A stretch of 64,000 nucleotides of DNA. Source: Stagonosporopsis chrysanthemi (Eukaryota > Ascomycota > Dothideomycetes > Pleosporales > Didymellaceae). The translations under genes and the position numbers were made by a program. The notes below the pieces were generated by a model that did not search any database, was not told where the DNA came from, and saw only the letters and a program-made list of their open reading frames with translations. This document shows positions 21,522 through 32,152 of the stretch, in pieces. The DNA lies in contig JAFISE010000111.1 in NCBI GenBank assembly GCA_022560025.1, forward strand, positions 1 to 64,000. The letters run 5' to 3'. Each line of letters starts with the position of its first letter. Position 1 is the stretch's first letter.

Positions 21522-22196
21522 GGTGCCGGCGGGCAGCAATTGCGTGCGCTGCTAGGCAAAGGGGGAGGTGGTGGTGCAACAGGCAAGACACGAAGCTCCA
21601 GCAAATATGTGCCAAGGGTGGAAGGGTGGGGAGCTCCCGAGTTGCTTTGCGACGGACTGCGCCCGTTGTGGCTGTGGCGGCTAACGGCTCGCGGCAGTGG
21701 TGGTGAAGGGGACTGGAGGAGGGGCAGCAGGGCGGTTGGGGGTTTCGTCAGCTCAGGACGCGGGCGCCGTGGGTAGGACGGCACGCCCCAAGTCAGCCAG
21801 CCCGACACGAGATCGAGGCATGGCCAGCGGGCGGAGAGACGGACAGCAGCACTGAGTGGGCGGCCGCGGGCTTTTCCGTGGCTCGCTGCGAGGACCGGTG
21901 AGAGCTGCGACGGCTGCGCTGAGCATTTGTTTCGCGGTTCCAGGTTGCTAGGCACCCGTCGCCCCAGCGCTGCCCGCTGCCCGCTGCCCGCTGCCGCCGT
22001 CTGGCCGCGGTGGTGGCGCCTGCCTGCCTGGACACGTGCTTTTTGACACGGTCGCGCCGGCCGCCGCCCGCAGACGCGTCTCCGTCATCCATCGCATCGC
22101 CGCCCGCGACATGCCCGCCCGCTCCCACAGACGCCACAGACGGCCGCCCATGTCCTGCAGCGCTGTGCCGACGCGTCGCATCCGAGCCCACGAGCG
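21522..22196. promoter_or_regulatory. Shared upstream region of BAR-SH3 and DUF2439 genes
   Basis: These 675 GC-rich bases separate two divergent start codons. Frames on both strands are open because of high GC, but their translations are low complexity and unlike any family. A CTGCCCG-type short repeat occurs near 21970-21995. Confidence 0.5.
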
Positions 22197-24614
22197 ATGA
22201 CCGCCCCGCAGCGAGCCCCGCCGCACTCGCAGCTGCCCGCCTCGCAGACGGCGCCCGTCGCCGAGTTCTGCTGCCTCTACACGCCCGACGTGCGCAAGAA
22301 GCAGAAGAAGTGGCAGGATGGCTTCCTCAAGTTCCACTCGTTCAACAGCCGCGTCATGGTGTACGACCAGGCCCGCAACTTCCTCGGCGACACATACTAC
22401 AAGGAAAGCGACGAGCTGCATGAGGGCGACGAGCTCACGCTGGACAAGGGCATCCTGGTCGAGGTCGCCGACGCCCTGGGCGTCACCCAGACCGACCTGA
22501 AGCCGCTGTTTGAGAAGAGGCCCAAGGACGCCCCGCTGCCGCCGCCGCCGCCGCCGAGTGCACCATCTCGACGCTTCCAGCCGCCTTCGCACGTCGCTCG
22601 CCCGCAGCCCCGCCACAAGTCGTTGAACACGTTGCTGGGCACGCCAAAGGGCCCGATTGGGAAGTCGGTGCCCATCCAGTCGCCGTACGACGCACGGCGG
22701 GAGGAGGAGGACAACGAGAGGGAGAAGGAGAAGGAGAAAGATTTTGCAGTGGATAGAGCGGCCAAGAGGCACAAGACAGCACACAGGTCGGCCAGCTCTG
22801 CCACGCTACGGCTGTCGAGCCCAGTGCGAGCGGACGCTCCTGCTCCGAAAGAGTCTCCGGCGAAACCGTCGGCCACAAGAACGATACGCAAGCCTGCAAC
22901 ACCAATACCCCCAGACACGCCTGTCATCACCTTGGACGACTTGGACGCCATCGCCCATGTGTCCTCTCCTCCTTCGCTTCCCAGCACACCGCCTGCCGTG
23001 TTCGAGACGGCCTCCAGATCTGTCGTCACGCCAGCGCAGCCCGGTAGGCCTGCAGTTGCCGCCAGCTCAGGCATGCAAACGCCCAGGCTACCCCGAGGGA
23101 AAGTGCCCGTACCGAGCGTCAAGGCTTTGCAGACGCCTCGCGCGCCAGCACCGCCTTCCTCTCCACCAGTCAGTGCCTCGAACCGCCTCACCAACATCGA
23201 CTTCGCCATACAGCCCACGCCGGCCAAAGCCTCGACCAGAAATCCGTCAAAGCAACCCTCACCTCCAATCGCTACCGAGCCTCTTATCTCCCCACCGCGA
23301 AATCCAAAAGCAAAGTCTCTGCGACTGTCGAGAGGCGTGAAGCGCGGTACCTTGATGATATGTCAACCCCCACCAGTGTTGCCACGCTCTAGAGAATCCA
23401 GTGAAGCACGGTCGACGACCCAGAATTCGAACAATGTACAAGGCCCGACTGCACGTAGGCCTCATCTCCACGCCCTGGCGACCGTGGGTGCTCCCAAGCC
23501 GAGCTCCAAGCGGAAAGCGACAGCAGAGGACAGAGACGCCATGAAGCGTTCGAGAGCGTCAGTCGAGAAGCCACCGGATGACTATGATGGCGATCCGCAG
23601 CTGATGCATGGTCTGATGGATCAACAACTTTTGGTCCTAGGAACACCGTCACCAGAACCCATCACTGTGCCTGACAGTCCAGAGGAGGTGCTGTCTTGCC
23701 TGAAAGCAGCCAGACCCTCAGCGCAGAACACTCGCATACATGGATCACGCAACGAAAAGCGACAGAGCCATGCCAAAGCAGTATCGCCTCCGATAGAGGC
23801 GCCCACAGGTGCCAAATCCACAAAGAAGCCAACTGAGAAGCCTCAGGCTGCGAGCAAACCATCTCCACGAGCTGTCACTATGGCCGGAGTAGCACAAATA
23901 GAGAGTCGGGCCGCTTCGCCTGCGCTCAGTCTGGACTCGCGATCGCGGACAGAGTCGGTATCACCTCGCAAGCTTGCTGCATTATCGACAGGCGGATTTC
24001 GCAAGAGATCAAACCGCGCAACCCCTCAGTCTACCCTTCCAGCACCAGATAAGCACCCGGCTGCCCTTCGCAACGAGAGTGTCGCCCTGCCGCCCCACCC
24101 ATTACGTGCCAATAAGAGAGGCCCAGTGATGACTACCACTGAGCTCGCAGCCATGCTGCAGCAACCGAAAAAGAAGTCGAAAGCCTCTGCTGATTCCATC
24201 GAGGATGGGGGTGATGCCACAGGAGCATCGCCAAATCGCAAATTCAGACGTGTACGCAGCGCAAACGATGCCCCAATACCAAGCACAAGCGAGGACTGGG
24301 AGAAGAGGAATTTGCCAAAAGCTACTACAGCAGTTGCTGAAGTCGACTCGGTTGCAACCGCGGTAGCACCGGAACCTGCCGCAATTATAGCCAAGAAGAA
24401 GTCTGGGCTGGCCGCGCTCATCAAGAAGACAGATCCGCGGAAGAAGTTTGCCAGGACGCAGAGTCTGACGGTAGAAACAACAATTCCACCCGCTCAAGAC
24501 ATCGAATCGCCAATGGCGAGTCCAGTTGTTGACAAAGATGTTGGACCCTGGAGTACAGAAGCATTTGATTTGTTCGACTGGCGGCCCCCTGGGCGAGAGG
24601 AGTTGAGAACCTGA
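22197..24614 (+). CDS. DUF2439 protein, Dbl2/Mte1/ZGRF1-N-like
   Basis: An 805-residue intronless frame. Residues 20-100 match the DUF2439 domain (TPDVRKKQKKWQDGF, FNSRVMVYD, DELTLDKG). In yeasts, proteins with this domain (S. pombe Dbl2, S. cerevisiae Mte1) partner the FANCM-type helicases Fml1/Mph1 in recombination and replication-fork repair; the human relative is the N-terminus of ZGRF1. The rest is disordered and rich in Pro, Ser, Thr and basic residues, with a short motif near the middle (LRLSRGVKRGTLMICQPPP) and a closing WSTEAFDLFDWRPP that I recall as typical of fungal members. Nuclear location expected. Confidence 0.8.
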   Translation: MTAPQRAPPHSQLPASQTAPVAEFCCLYTPDVRKKQKKWQDGFLKFHSFNSRVMVYDQARNFLGDTYYKESDELHEGDELTLDKGILVEVADALGVTQTDLKPLFEKRPKDAPLPPPPPPSAPSRRFQPPSHVARPQPRHKSLNTLLGTPKGPIGKSVPIQSPYDARREEEDNEREKEKEKDFAVDRAAKRHKTAHRSASSATLRLSSPVRADAPAPKESPAKPSATRTIRKPATPIPPDTPVITLDDLDAIAHVSSPPSLPSTPPAVFETASRSVVTPAQPGRPAVAASSGMQTPRLPRGKVPVPSVKALQTPRAPAPPSSPPVSASNRLTNIDFAIQPTPAKASTRNPSKQPSPPIATEPLISPPRNPKAKSLRLSRGVKRGTLMICQPPPVLPRSRESSEARSTTQNSNNVQGPTARRPHLHALATVGAPKPSSKRKATAEDRDAMKRSRASVEKPPDDYDGDPQLMHGLMDQQLLVLGTPSPEPITVPDSPEEVLSCLKAARPSAQNTRIHGSRNEKRQSHAKAVSPPIEAPTGAKSTKKPTEKPQAASKPSPRAVTMAGVAQIESRAASPALSLDSRSRTESVSPRKLAALSTGGFRKRSNRATPQSTLPAPDKHPAALRNESVALPPHPLRANKRGPVMTTTELAAMLQQPKKKSKASADSIEDGGDATGASPNRKFRRVRSANDAPIPSTSEDWEKRNLPKATTAVAEVDSVATAVAPEPAAIIAKKKSGLAALIKKTDPRKKFARTQSLTVETTIPPAQDIESPMASPVVDKDVGPWSTEAFDLFDWRPPGREELRT

Positions 24615-24865
24615 GTTTAGCCTGTGTAGCTCTTTGATGTTGATACGATAATGGAACGCCTTACGAATCATTTTGACCATTTGTCGTCTGCTGTCGGATT
24701 CGGAGCTTGTACTCTACCGATGCTGCGAGTCATGCTAGACCCACTTGTAGTACGGTTCCTGCGTTATCTCATATTCACAGCCAATGGTCACCCCCAACAG
24801 GCAGCAGCTTGGATGACCTTGTTTGGCTGTCCGTATTTCTGAGCCTCAATACCAGCTTGGTCGAG

Positions 24866-26374
24866 ATGGACACAAACCAGTTGCCGCAGCTTCGCCCATG
24901 TGGCCGACTCGAAACCTACAGCACCGCTCGTCATCATTTAGGATTCTTCAACAGCGTCGGCTTGACGGCAACTTACACAATATCTTCGAGTTCAGTAGAG
25001 TCTCTGGAGAAGGTTGTCTTTGCCGCTGTTCATCATGTCATCGCAAAACACCCGAATCTCAGTACCATACCGTTGAACGAAGATAAATCCTATCCTGACG
25101 TCCTATTTGCACGCCTTCCTGCAATCGATCTTCGAACATGCGTGGACTTCTACACTCGAAAGACGCCGATCCCTCGAGATGATGCGGCTGATGACGAGCT
25201 TGATGAAGTATTGCGCGAACAGCACGGTCGCAACTTCAAAGGCAACGTCAAGTCCAGACCGCACTGGCGACTTGCCATCGGATCGTCGGCAGAAACACCA
25301 GGGGCCTTCTCAGCTTCGTGGATCTTCCACCACGCGTTGAGTGATGGTGCGTCATCCATGCTCTTCCACCAGAGCTTTCTTGAGGGTCTGAATATGTCCA
25401 TGGGTCTCAACGACGTCAATCCAATAGCCCACGCGCCATCAACGGCCCCTCTCCCGTCCCTTGAGGAACTTCATCCAATGACAATTTCATGGCCATACTT
25501 CCTCCGCGCCATTGCCGGCTCCCTTCTGCCTTCATACTTCGCGCGCCGCCCACCTAATCTGTGGACAGGCTTGCCCCTCAACGCCACAGCCGACACACCA
25601 CTCCCCACCCATCTCAAGACCATAGCCCTTTCGCCCTCGACAACAAGGGCATTCGCCGCCAAATGCCGCGCAGAAAATACAAGCGTAACAGCAGCCCTCG
25701 CCACGCTCCTCGCTGCCGCGCTCTCCTCCACCACCGCCCCCGGAAAAGATCTCAAGATAGGCATCCCCATCTCGCTACGCCCCTTCCTCGCCATCCCCGC
25801 ACCGCAAACCTCGCAAATGGTCAACGCAATCTCAAACCACGTCTCCAGTTTCCCATTTGCTCCCACCCCCACCTCTCCCCCCAACCCCGACCCGGACGCA
25901 CAACCCCACCCTCCCCCCTCCTTCTCCTGGCCCACAGCCCGCAGAGTCAAGACCGAGCTGCAGACCGAACTCGCCAAGCGTGGGACCGATAATCCCGTCG
26001 CGCTCCTCCAGTATGTGGCCAGTATTCAGGACCTTCTCGCTGGTATGCGCGGAGAACACCGCCAGAGTAGCGGCGAGGTGTCGAATCTGGGTGTCTGGCG
26101 TGGAGCGGCTGTGGAGGCGGAGGCGGAGGCGGAGACGAAAACAGAGAGCGAGGGTGAGCGCAAGAGTCCCAATGCTAAACCCACATGGACACTCTCCCGC
26201 ATGACCTTCTCTCAGAGCGCAAATCTAGCCGGCGCGCCCATCTGTCTCAGCGCCGTGACGGGTGGGGATGGGTCTCTGGTGCTGAGTTTCATGTGGGCGG
26301 ATGGGGAGCTCGAGGCGGGTTTGGGGCGCGTGCCCGGCGTGGTGAGGGAGGGGATCGAGAGCCTTTTGGTGTGA
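24866..26374 (+). CDS. Alcohol acetyltransferase-like protein (AATase family)
   Basis: A 502-residue intronless frame from the ATG at 24866, which precedes the conserved RPCGRLETYSTARHHLG opening; the open frame extends further upstream without conserved residues. The catalytic HHxxxD motif of the condensation/acyltransferase superfamily is seen as HHALSD at about residues 155-160. These enzymes transfer acetyl groups from acetyl-CoA to alcohols or similar acceptors. A Glu/Ala-rich insertion near residue 415 comes from a GCGGAG repeat. Its end abuts a G/T low-complexity patch, so the 3' untranslated region is poorly assembled. Confidence 0.82.
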   Translation: MDTNQLPQLRPCGRLETYSTARHHLGFFNSVGLTATYTISSSSVESLEKVVFAAVHHVIAKHPNLSTIPLNEDKSYPDVLFARLPAIDLRTCVDFYTRKTPIPRDDAADDELDEVLREQHGRNFKGNVKSRPHWRLAIGSSAETPGAFSASWIFHHALSDGASSMLFHQSFLEGLNMSMGLNDVNPIAHAPSTAPLPSLEELHPMTISWPYFLRAIAGSLLPSYFARRPPNLWTGLPLNATADTPLPTHLKTIALSPSTTRAFAAKCRAENTSVTAALATLLAAALSSTTAPGKDLKIGIPISLRPFLAIPAPQTSQMVNAISNHVSSFPFAPTPTSPPNPDPDAQPHPPPSFSWPTARRVKTELQTELAKRGTDNPVALLQYVASIQDLLAGMRGEHRQSSGEVSNLGVWRGAAVEAEAEAETKTESEGERKSPNAKPTWTLSRMTFSQSANLAGAPICLSAVTGGDGSLVLSFMWADGELEAGLGRVPGVVREGIESLLV

Positions 26375-26448
26375 GGATGGGGGGACGATGCCGTAGTCCG
26401 GTCGGGGCAACGCGGTGTGGTCTCGGTGCAACAAAGAACAGCGCGCCA

Positions 26449-26612
26449 GGGGAGGGGGGGGGGGGGGGGGGGGGGTTAAATTTTTTTTTTTTGTTTTTTT
26501 TTTTCTCTCTCTTTGGGTTTTTTTTTTTATTTGTTTGGGTTATNGGGGGGGGGCGGGGGGGGGGGGGGGGGGGGGGGGTGGGGGGGGGGGGTGGGGGGGG
26601 GGGGGGGGGGGT

Positions 26613-26646
<34 letters not shown>

Positions 26647-26655
26647 CGGGGGGGG
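26449..26655. other. Low-quality G/T homopolymer patch with one N
   Basis: G runs of tens of bases, T runs of 8-11 bases and a single N at 26544 dominate this stretch, and every frame across it is a poly-Gly, poly-Pro or similar artefact. It is very probably an assembly or base-calling problem rather than a biological repeat. Flanking sequence 26656-26880 is ordinary, with a short (AAC)n run near 26800. Confidence 0.85.
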
Positions 26656-26880
26656 ACGGTATATATGTAGTCATTGCATTCCTTGTCCTCTCTCTCTCGG
26701 TATATGTATATCATCGTACTTGGAATTATCAAGGGACCACCTCGCAGCTCCTTTACCAAGAAAAACGCACGATAACAAAACTAATAATAACAACAACAAC
26801 AACGGAACTGGTATATCAATCCCCTTTCTCATTCCCCCTTTCCTTCTCCTCGCTGATATCTTCTCTCCCCCCTCCTCACC

Positions 26881-27189
26881 TCACCTCCCCCCATAAACCC
26901 CCCTCTCGTACCTCCACACCTCCTGCCCCTCCCCCCGTCCGCCCTTCACATTCAGCCCATACATATTCTCCCACACCGCATTCACGCTCTCGTGGTGCTC
27001 GCGCACGTGGCGCTTCACGCTGCGCCACAGCCGGGATAGTGTCGATTGTGCGTGCGTTGGTGGAGCCGCTGGGTAAGGGAGGGGTTGGACGTCTGCGACG
27101 CCGAGGGCGGATTTGGTGAGCGAGAGGGTGGAGAGGGAGGACCGGGGGCTGGAGGACCGGGGGTTGGAAGGGGAGGTGGAGGTCGACAT
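26881..27189 (-). CDS. Small conserved-looking fungal protein
   Basis: A 102-residue protein from the internal ATG at 27189; the open frame begins at 27354, but its first 55 residues are Pro/Thr-rich and look untranslated. The N-terminal half is Ser/Thr-rich. The C-terminal half has a compact charged helix-like block (SRLWRSVKRHVREHHESV, then WENMYG) that I judge to be the conserved part. No signal peptide or known domain. Moderate confidence, as GC-rich DNA here opens long frames on both strands. Confidence 0.5.
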   Translation of the reverse strand: MSTSTSPSNPRSSSPRSSLSTLSLTKSALGVADVQPLPYPAAPPTHAQSTLSRLWRSVKRHVREHHESVNAVWENMYGLNVKGGRGEGQEVWRYERGVYGGR

Positions 27190-28332
27190 TGTGGATGTGG
27201 TTGGGTAGATGGAGAGGTGGCCGGGTCTAGAAACGTGTGGGCGCTGGGGTTTGGTGGGTTGGTGTGGATGCAGTGAGGGTGCGGGTGTGGGTGTGGAGGT
27301 AGGGTCGTTGATGTGCGTTTGAAGTGGTTGTGGAGGACGACGAGGGCCGTACAAGTGTGGTCACAGTCCGTGCGACGGGAATGCTGGTGTATTATAAAAG
27401 GGAGCGCTGCGCGGAATGCTTGGGAACGAAGAAGCTGTGTCCAGCGGCTGGTGCGCACCGTGTTGCATGCGGATGCGGTATGGAGAGGTGTAGTTGCGAA
27501 AGACTCGACAGTAGTACTGGTAAGTAGACAATGAAGTATGTATTGTCGTCCAACACCACCCACTTCACCTCACCTCTTATACCTCTCCCTCCTCCCAACC
27601 CACCCCTCCCCCGATCCCGGCGTCGACACGACGGCAACACCACGACCATGACTCCAACATGTCGTCCACACGCCCTGCCCCAGCTTACCAAACCCACCCA
27701 AAATCCGAGCTTTCGTAATCCACATGTCCGCTTCGCGCCCTGCATGTCGAGTTTCCCATGGCTGAACAGAGCACGGTAGCCAATCAGGGGCGCTCGTAGC
27801 CGAGCCGCACGCCACGTGGCGCCGCTTTGGAAAAGGTGCAAAAGAGAGTGGCGAATCAGGACGCAACACTGCGTCAAGTTTAGCAGCTGTGGCTTGCTGG
27901 GTTGGGATCACATCACGGGTGTTGTAGATGGGTTGTTAGTGGTGGTGAAAGGAGGTGGGACGGCTTTGGTAAGTCGACGAGGTGAGTCAGTTACGTGAAA
28001 ACGGGTTGTCGTGTGGGCGATTGAAAAGCGTGCGGGATGTGGGTTGTTGCGCCCTGCCTGTTAAGCTAGTGGTTAGCACGCCGTGGTATCGTGCACGCCC
28101 TGTACATTACATGTCAAAATGTCTACATATTCCCTACCGGCAAATTGTCGGGACGGCGATGTCGCTGCCGCGATGGGGAGTTGGAAGTTTGAACTGTGCT
28201 GCGTTTTACTCTTCACACTCGAGCCGCGCAGGGAATGCCAAGTCTCACGGTGACTGCGACGGTTCAGAAACTTGTGAGAGGGGAACTTGATCTTAGATCA
28301 CTTTTGACTGATCACACAAACTGGCATCGGCT
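27190..28332. other. Intergenic, no supported gene
   Basis: Over 1.1 kb with several overlapping GC-driven frames of up to about 160 codons on both strands; none has a recognised domain. It contains the promoter of the small gene at 26881-27189 and the 3' side of the phosphatase gene. Confidence 0.5.
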
Positions 28333-29809
28333 CTACGGCTTCACCACGCTCTGGAAGGATAGCGTGTTGTCCTTGAAGAACTTCGCGGTCGGCCTGGCTG
28401 TGAAGCTGGAGTCGGTCGTGTTGCAAATCTTCGTGAAATCGCCAGCCGCATCGATCTTGCTTTCAATAATCTCCCGGTACTGCGACAACGGGCAAGAGGA
28501 TCCGGGGCCGCTCGTACAGTCCACAACCGGATACACGACATCATTCAGACGGACGCGCACATACACGTCGGTTGTAGAATTGCCGATGGCATATTCCTTT
28601 GAGGCAGCGGGACAAGACAGGCGCTCGAACGCAACGGTGCCGCGCATGGTCACAAGACGGCTGGCCCGAAACTTGCGGTCTGGCAGGGTCCTGTTCGCGG
28701 GCAGCTGGGGCTCGTTATCGAAGACGCCGATTGCAGCGAGCAGCTGGTTGATCTGGCCGTCGTTGGTGAACGAGGCGATGACCTTGGGCGGCACGAAGGT
28801 GCCGTTGCCAACTGCGTATGTTGCGTTCGGGCCGTCAACGAAGCGCTGCACCAACCCTTCAACCACAGGTAGCATGTTGTACTTCTCAATGTCCGATCCC
28901 AGACCGTTGCCGTACCAGTACCGCAAGTCTTGTGCGTACTCATACTGCAAAGCCTCTTCCTCAGTAAAGATTTCGCAGAATGGGCTTCGACGGCCGGTGA
29001 TCTGCGTCTCAAACCCGCATAAGTAGGGGATGATGCCGACTTCTTGCTGGGTGAAGTTGAACCCTCCCTGGATCTGTGCATTGAGGCGAGCCCGGATCGG
29101 CGGCAAGTAGATGTTGTCCCAGACATCCTTGTACGGACTGCCGTCTTCGTCATTGTACGCTGTGCACAGGTCACTAGTTGCCAGCGAGTTCATCCAGGAT
29201 GCCGGATCGCTGCTGTTCAGAGCGTAGATGGTGCAGAGATCGGTGGCATTTGGGCCGAGGAAGCCGTGCGCGAAGAGGCGTGCGCTGTCACGGACGCGGG
29301 GGCCGGACTTGTAGTAGTTGGCCCACATGGTGAAGGGAGTGTTGTAGTCGTACAAGTCGGCGTAACGAAGCCGCCACGTTGCGCCCATATCAGTGAGTTC
29401 CTTGTAACCGGTGGTGGAGATTTGGCCGGTCTGGCTGGAAGGATCTGACAGCACTGGTTGCCACGTCTTGAGAAACTCCAAGCTCTTGTCGCTCACAGTG
29501 AGATTCGAAGCAGTTTGAACGTGGTTGTAGAGACTGAGCCACTCGTTGTAGGCGCCAGTATCAGGGTACCGGCTGCCGTGGCGAGAGAAGAAGGCCGCAA
29601 GATCTACCTGGCAGCCTTCTGGTATCTCAGACGAGATACCCGTCACTTCCGGTCCTGTAACACGTAAGAAACGGCATGAAAGACAATGTTGTTGCCGTAC
29701 CAGGAAACCATTGCCCATTGCCACCGACATGTCGCAGGATATTGAAGTCTTCAGCGACTACTGTGGTGATGGCTGACAAAGCGGCGAGGACGGTGGCGAA
29801 GCGTCCCAT
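28333..29809 (-). CDS. Secreted histidine acid phosphatase (phytase-like)
   Basis: Two exons (29809-29701 and 29654-28333, 46-bp intron, donor GTACGG) give 476 residues. Residues 1-19 (MGRFATVLAALSAITTVVA) form a signal peptide. The catalytic RHGSRYP motif lies at about 61-67 and carries the nucleophilic His. The distal HD motif of the family appears as ND (in SFTNDGQ): the Asp proton donor is kept but His is Asn. Many Asn-x-Ser/Thr sites and paired cysteines suit a glycosylated secreted enzyme that releases phosphate from phosphomonoesters. It is divergent from the Zn2Cys6 regulator at 30332. Confidence 0.88.
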
Positions 29810-30331
29810 CTTGAAGTAGTGGATGCGGTGCCGTGATGCAACCTCACATATCGACACTGCACTCGCTCTTTATACGCATGCCATGCCCATGTCCAGTGAT
29901 GTGCGCTCGGAGATGAGCTTTGGCAGTTGTTTCCCAAGCGGGAAGCCCGACCAGGATATCTGTGGGGCCGCACGAACACGTGGGCCTCGCTGGATGACAG
30001 ACAGGTCGCTCCGTATCTCCGATCCCATTATCACCGTCTTACAGCGGGAGTATTGTTCCATCGTGCCTGGTCTCCATGCATCGTGAAGTTGACGGGATGA
30101 AGCAGGACAGTGAGGCTGGAATAAACCTCGGAGTAATCAGACGGTCCGATTGGCCGTGTCCACGTGCGCTTACGATAAGGGCCTGGCGTGCATCCTCGCT
30201 TCGCAACACTGAACTCTCACCTCTACATACGCTCTCCAATAACGCCGGATCGGTGTTGTACGCATCCTCGCCCATGGACAATTGACTATCCGACCGATTC
30301 CGGGATAAGGGATTCCAATTACCTGCCGAGT
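29810..30331. promoter_or_regulatory. Shared upstream region of phosphatase and Zn2Cys6 regulator
   Basis: These 522 bases lie between two divergent start codons. I see no unmistakable operator. The frames that cross it carry no domains. Confidence 0.5.
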
Positions 30332-31738
30332 ATGGCTGAGTCGAAGCCGCGCCAACGAAAATTTGCCCCACGCTCTCGGACAGGCTGCTTGACATGCCGT
30401 GCCAGGCGAAAGCGCTGCGATAACCGGCGTCCAACATGCGAGAACTGCACACGTCTGAATCTCTCTTGCGAGTGGCAGGCGCAACGCAAACTCATTCAAG
30501 AAAACACCTCGACTAGCTCCAGCTCCAGTCCTGAAGAAGTTATTGAGAGTGTGCCAGATTCACTGGGGTGTTGGGATTTGCTTCCTGGCGATGCCGGAGC
30601 CGAAAGACAGCATTTACTGCAGTACTATATTGAGAAGTTTGTACCCAGTGTTTCAGTGGCGACGATTCCTACCAGCTTCTATACCGCGCTGTATATGCCA
30701 TGGGCCTTTCAAACCGAGGGGATGCTGGATGCAATTCTTGCTTTGTCATCAGCTCAGCTTGCGAGGCGCACGGAAGATAAGGATCGTGCAACTCATCTGC
30801 GGTCTGTCTCCCTGCGCCATCAACGGCTGTGTAGTGGCTTCATCAAAGAACGTCTGTCGCCGACAGGCCAGCCTTTGCGCGATACCTACCAAGTCGTCGC
30901 AATTATCCTTCTTTTGGTGGGGTTGGAAGCACTCAAAGGCAATAAGAGCACAACATGGATCCAGCAGCTCAAGTGCGTACGCAAGATCCTGGACACTTTA
31001 TCTCCAGAGCAGAGTATCGTCGATTGCATCGAGGTTGATTCGTTGCATCGGCACTTCACCTACCACTACGCAATGGCTTCGGTCATGTCTCAGGTTACAG
31101 CTTCTGGAACAGCGCCGGAACTCTCTCTCGAACGTGATCTGTTGCCGATGCTAAATGTTGCAATGCCACTGACGATTGATCCGTTAATGGGCATCGCATA
31201 CCAGATGTGCGATCTCATCAGCAAAATTCAATATGTAGTCAACCCAGACCCAGCGTTCCCACAATTGACAGAAGCGACCTTCAATGCGATCGAAAACGGC
31301 ATTCAGACCTGGACTTACGAGAGCCCATTCTCATCTGGAGTGGATTTACCAGTCGCACTCGACCTGATCGCACTGGCCGAATCATACCGTCTGTCTGCCT
31401 TGATCCAGCTATACCGCAACTCGGCCGCCCACGCGGGCCTAGTTCCAGGATGTGCCGCTCGTGCGATGGAGTTCATTATGAGGATCCCTCCCGGCAGCCC
31501 AGCTGAATCGAGTCTGCTGTATCCCATCTTCATGGCTGGCGCCGAGCTCGACAGCGAAATAGCCATCGACCGTTTGACGAAGCGGCTGAAGGACATATCA
31601 GATCGCAACCGGTACGAAAACATTGACAGTGTTCAGAAGGTGCTGAAGGAAGTTTGGCGACCAAAGCTGGAAGGTGGGACGCGCAGATGCTGGGAAGATG
31701 TACTGCGGGAATGGGACTGGTCTTTCACCCTGGGATGA
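30332..31738 (+). CDS. Zn(II)2Cys6 transcription factor
   Basis: A 468-residue intronless frame from the ATG at 30332; the frame is open upstream but the zinc cluster sits at the start from this ATG. Cysteines at 19, 22, 29, 36, 39 and 46 give the exact C-x2-C-x6-C-x5-C-x2-C-x6-C binuclear cluster, preceded by basic residues. The remaining 400 residues look like the alpha-helical fungal transcription-factor domain seen in regulators close to SterolReg/UPC2-like proteins. It probably acts in the nucleus on CGG-type sites. Nearby candidates for control are the SDR gene 0.4 kb downstream and the divergent phosphatase. Confidence 0.9.
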   Translation: MAESKPRQRKFAPRSRTGCLTCRARRKRCDNRRPTCENCTRLNLSCEWQAQRKLIQENTSTSSSSSPEEVIESVPDSLGCWDLLPGDAGAERQHLLQYYIEKFVPSVSVATIPTSFYTALYMPWAFQTEGMLDAILALSSAQLARRTEDKDRATHLRSVSLRHQRLCSGFIKERLSPTGQPLRDTYQVVAIILLLVGLEALKGNKSTTWIQQLKCVRKILDTLSPEQSIVDCIEVDSLHRHFTYHYAMASVMSQVTASGTAPELSLERDLLPMLNVAMPLTIDPLMGIAYQMCDLISKIQYVVNPDPAFPQLTEATFNAIENGIQTWTYESPFSSGVDLPVALDLIALAESYRLSALIQLYRNSAAHAGLVPGCAARAMEFIMRIPPGSPAESSLLYPIFMAGAELDSEIAIDRLTKRLKDISDRNRYENIDSVQKVLKEVWRPKLEGGTRRCWEDVLREWDWSFTLG

Positions 31739-32152
31739 GCAGCCTTGAAAGCGTGCAACAATGCTCCCTTGAAACTGCGACGTGCTAGACGATCACCACG
31801 ATCTGGTTCAGTTCCTAGTTCCCAGCTGTTCCTAAGTCTGGTGTTGTCAATACTTTCGGAAGCTTCCCCAGACCACGCTACCCCGCATTTGTTGCCGCAA
31901 CTCCGCCAAATATACGCCAAGGCGCCCCACAAACCGTGAGACTCAGATCCGACGACTCTTTTATTCTTATCGGTTGGCAGCAATCCACTAATTCCTTCGT
32001 GTCTATTGGCCAGGGCCTAGTCCGTGTGGCGTCAGCGGCCGTTGTCAGATGATGGGAGGGGTAACAGCACCAGAGTACAAGTACCACACCATTCACTCTG
32101 TAAACCTGACCGACGTCGCCGAGTCTCAACAACGTCTACCTTGCTGATAGCA
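31739..32152. other. Intergenic, promoter of the SDR gene
   Basis: A 414-base gap between two plus-strand genes. No gene and no clear repeat. The 383-codon frame that begins at 32024 includes the SDR but its first 43 residues have no conserved content. Confidence 0.5.

Noticed and set aside
26185..27119. Poly-Gly and poly-Pro frames across the G-rich patch
   Set aside because: Artefacts of homopolymers with an N inside.
28050..28110. Possible tRNA D-arm-like sequence (AGTGGTTAGCACG)
   Set aside because: No matching acceptor stem, anticodon arm or T-arm around it.
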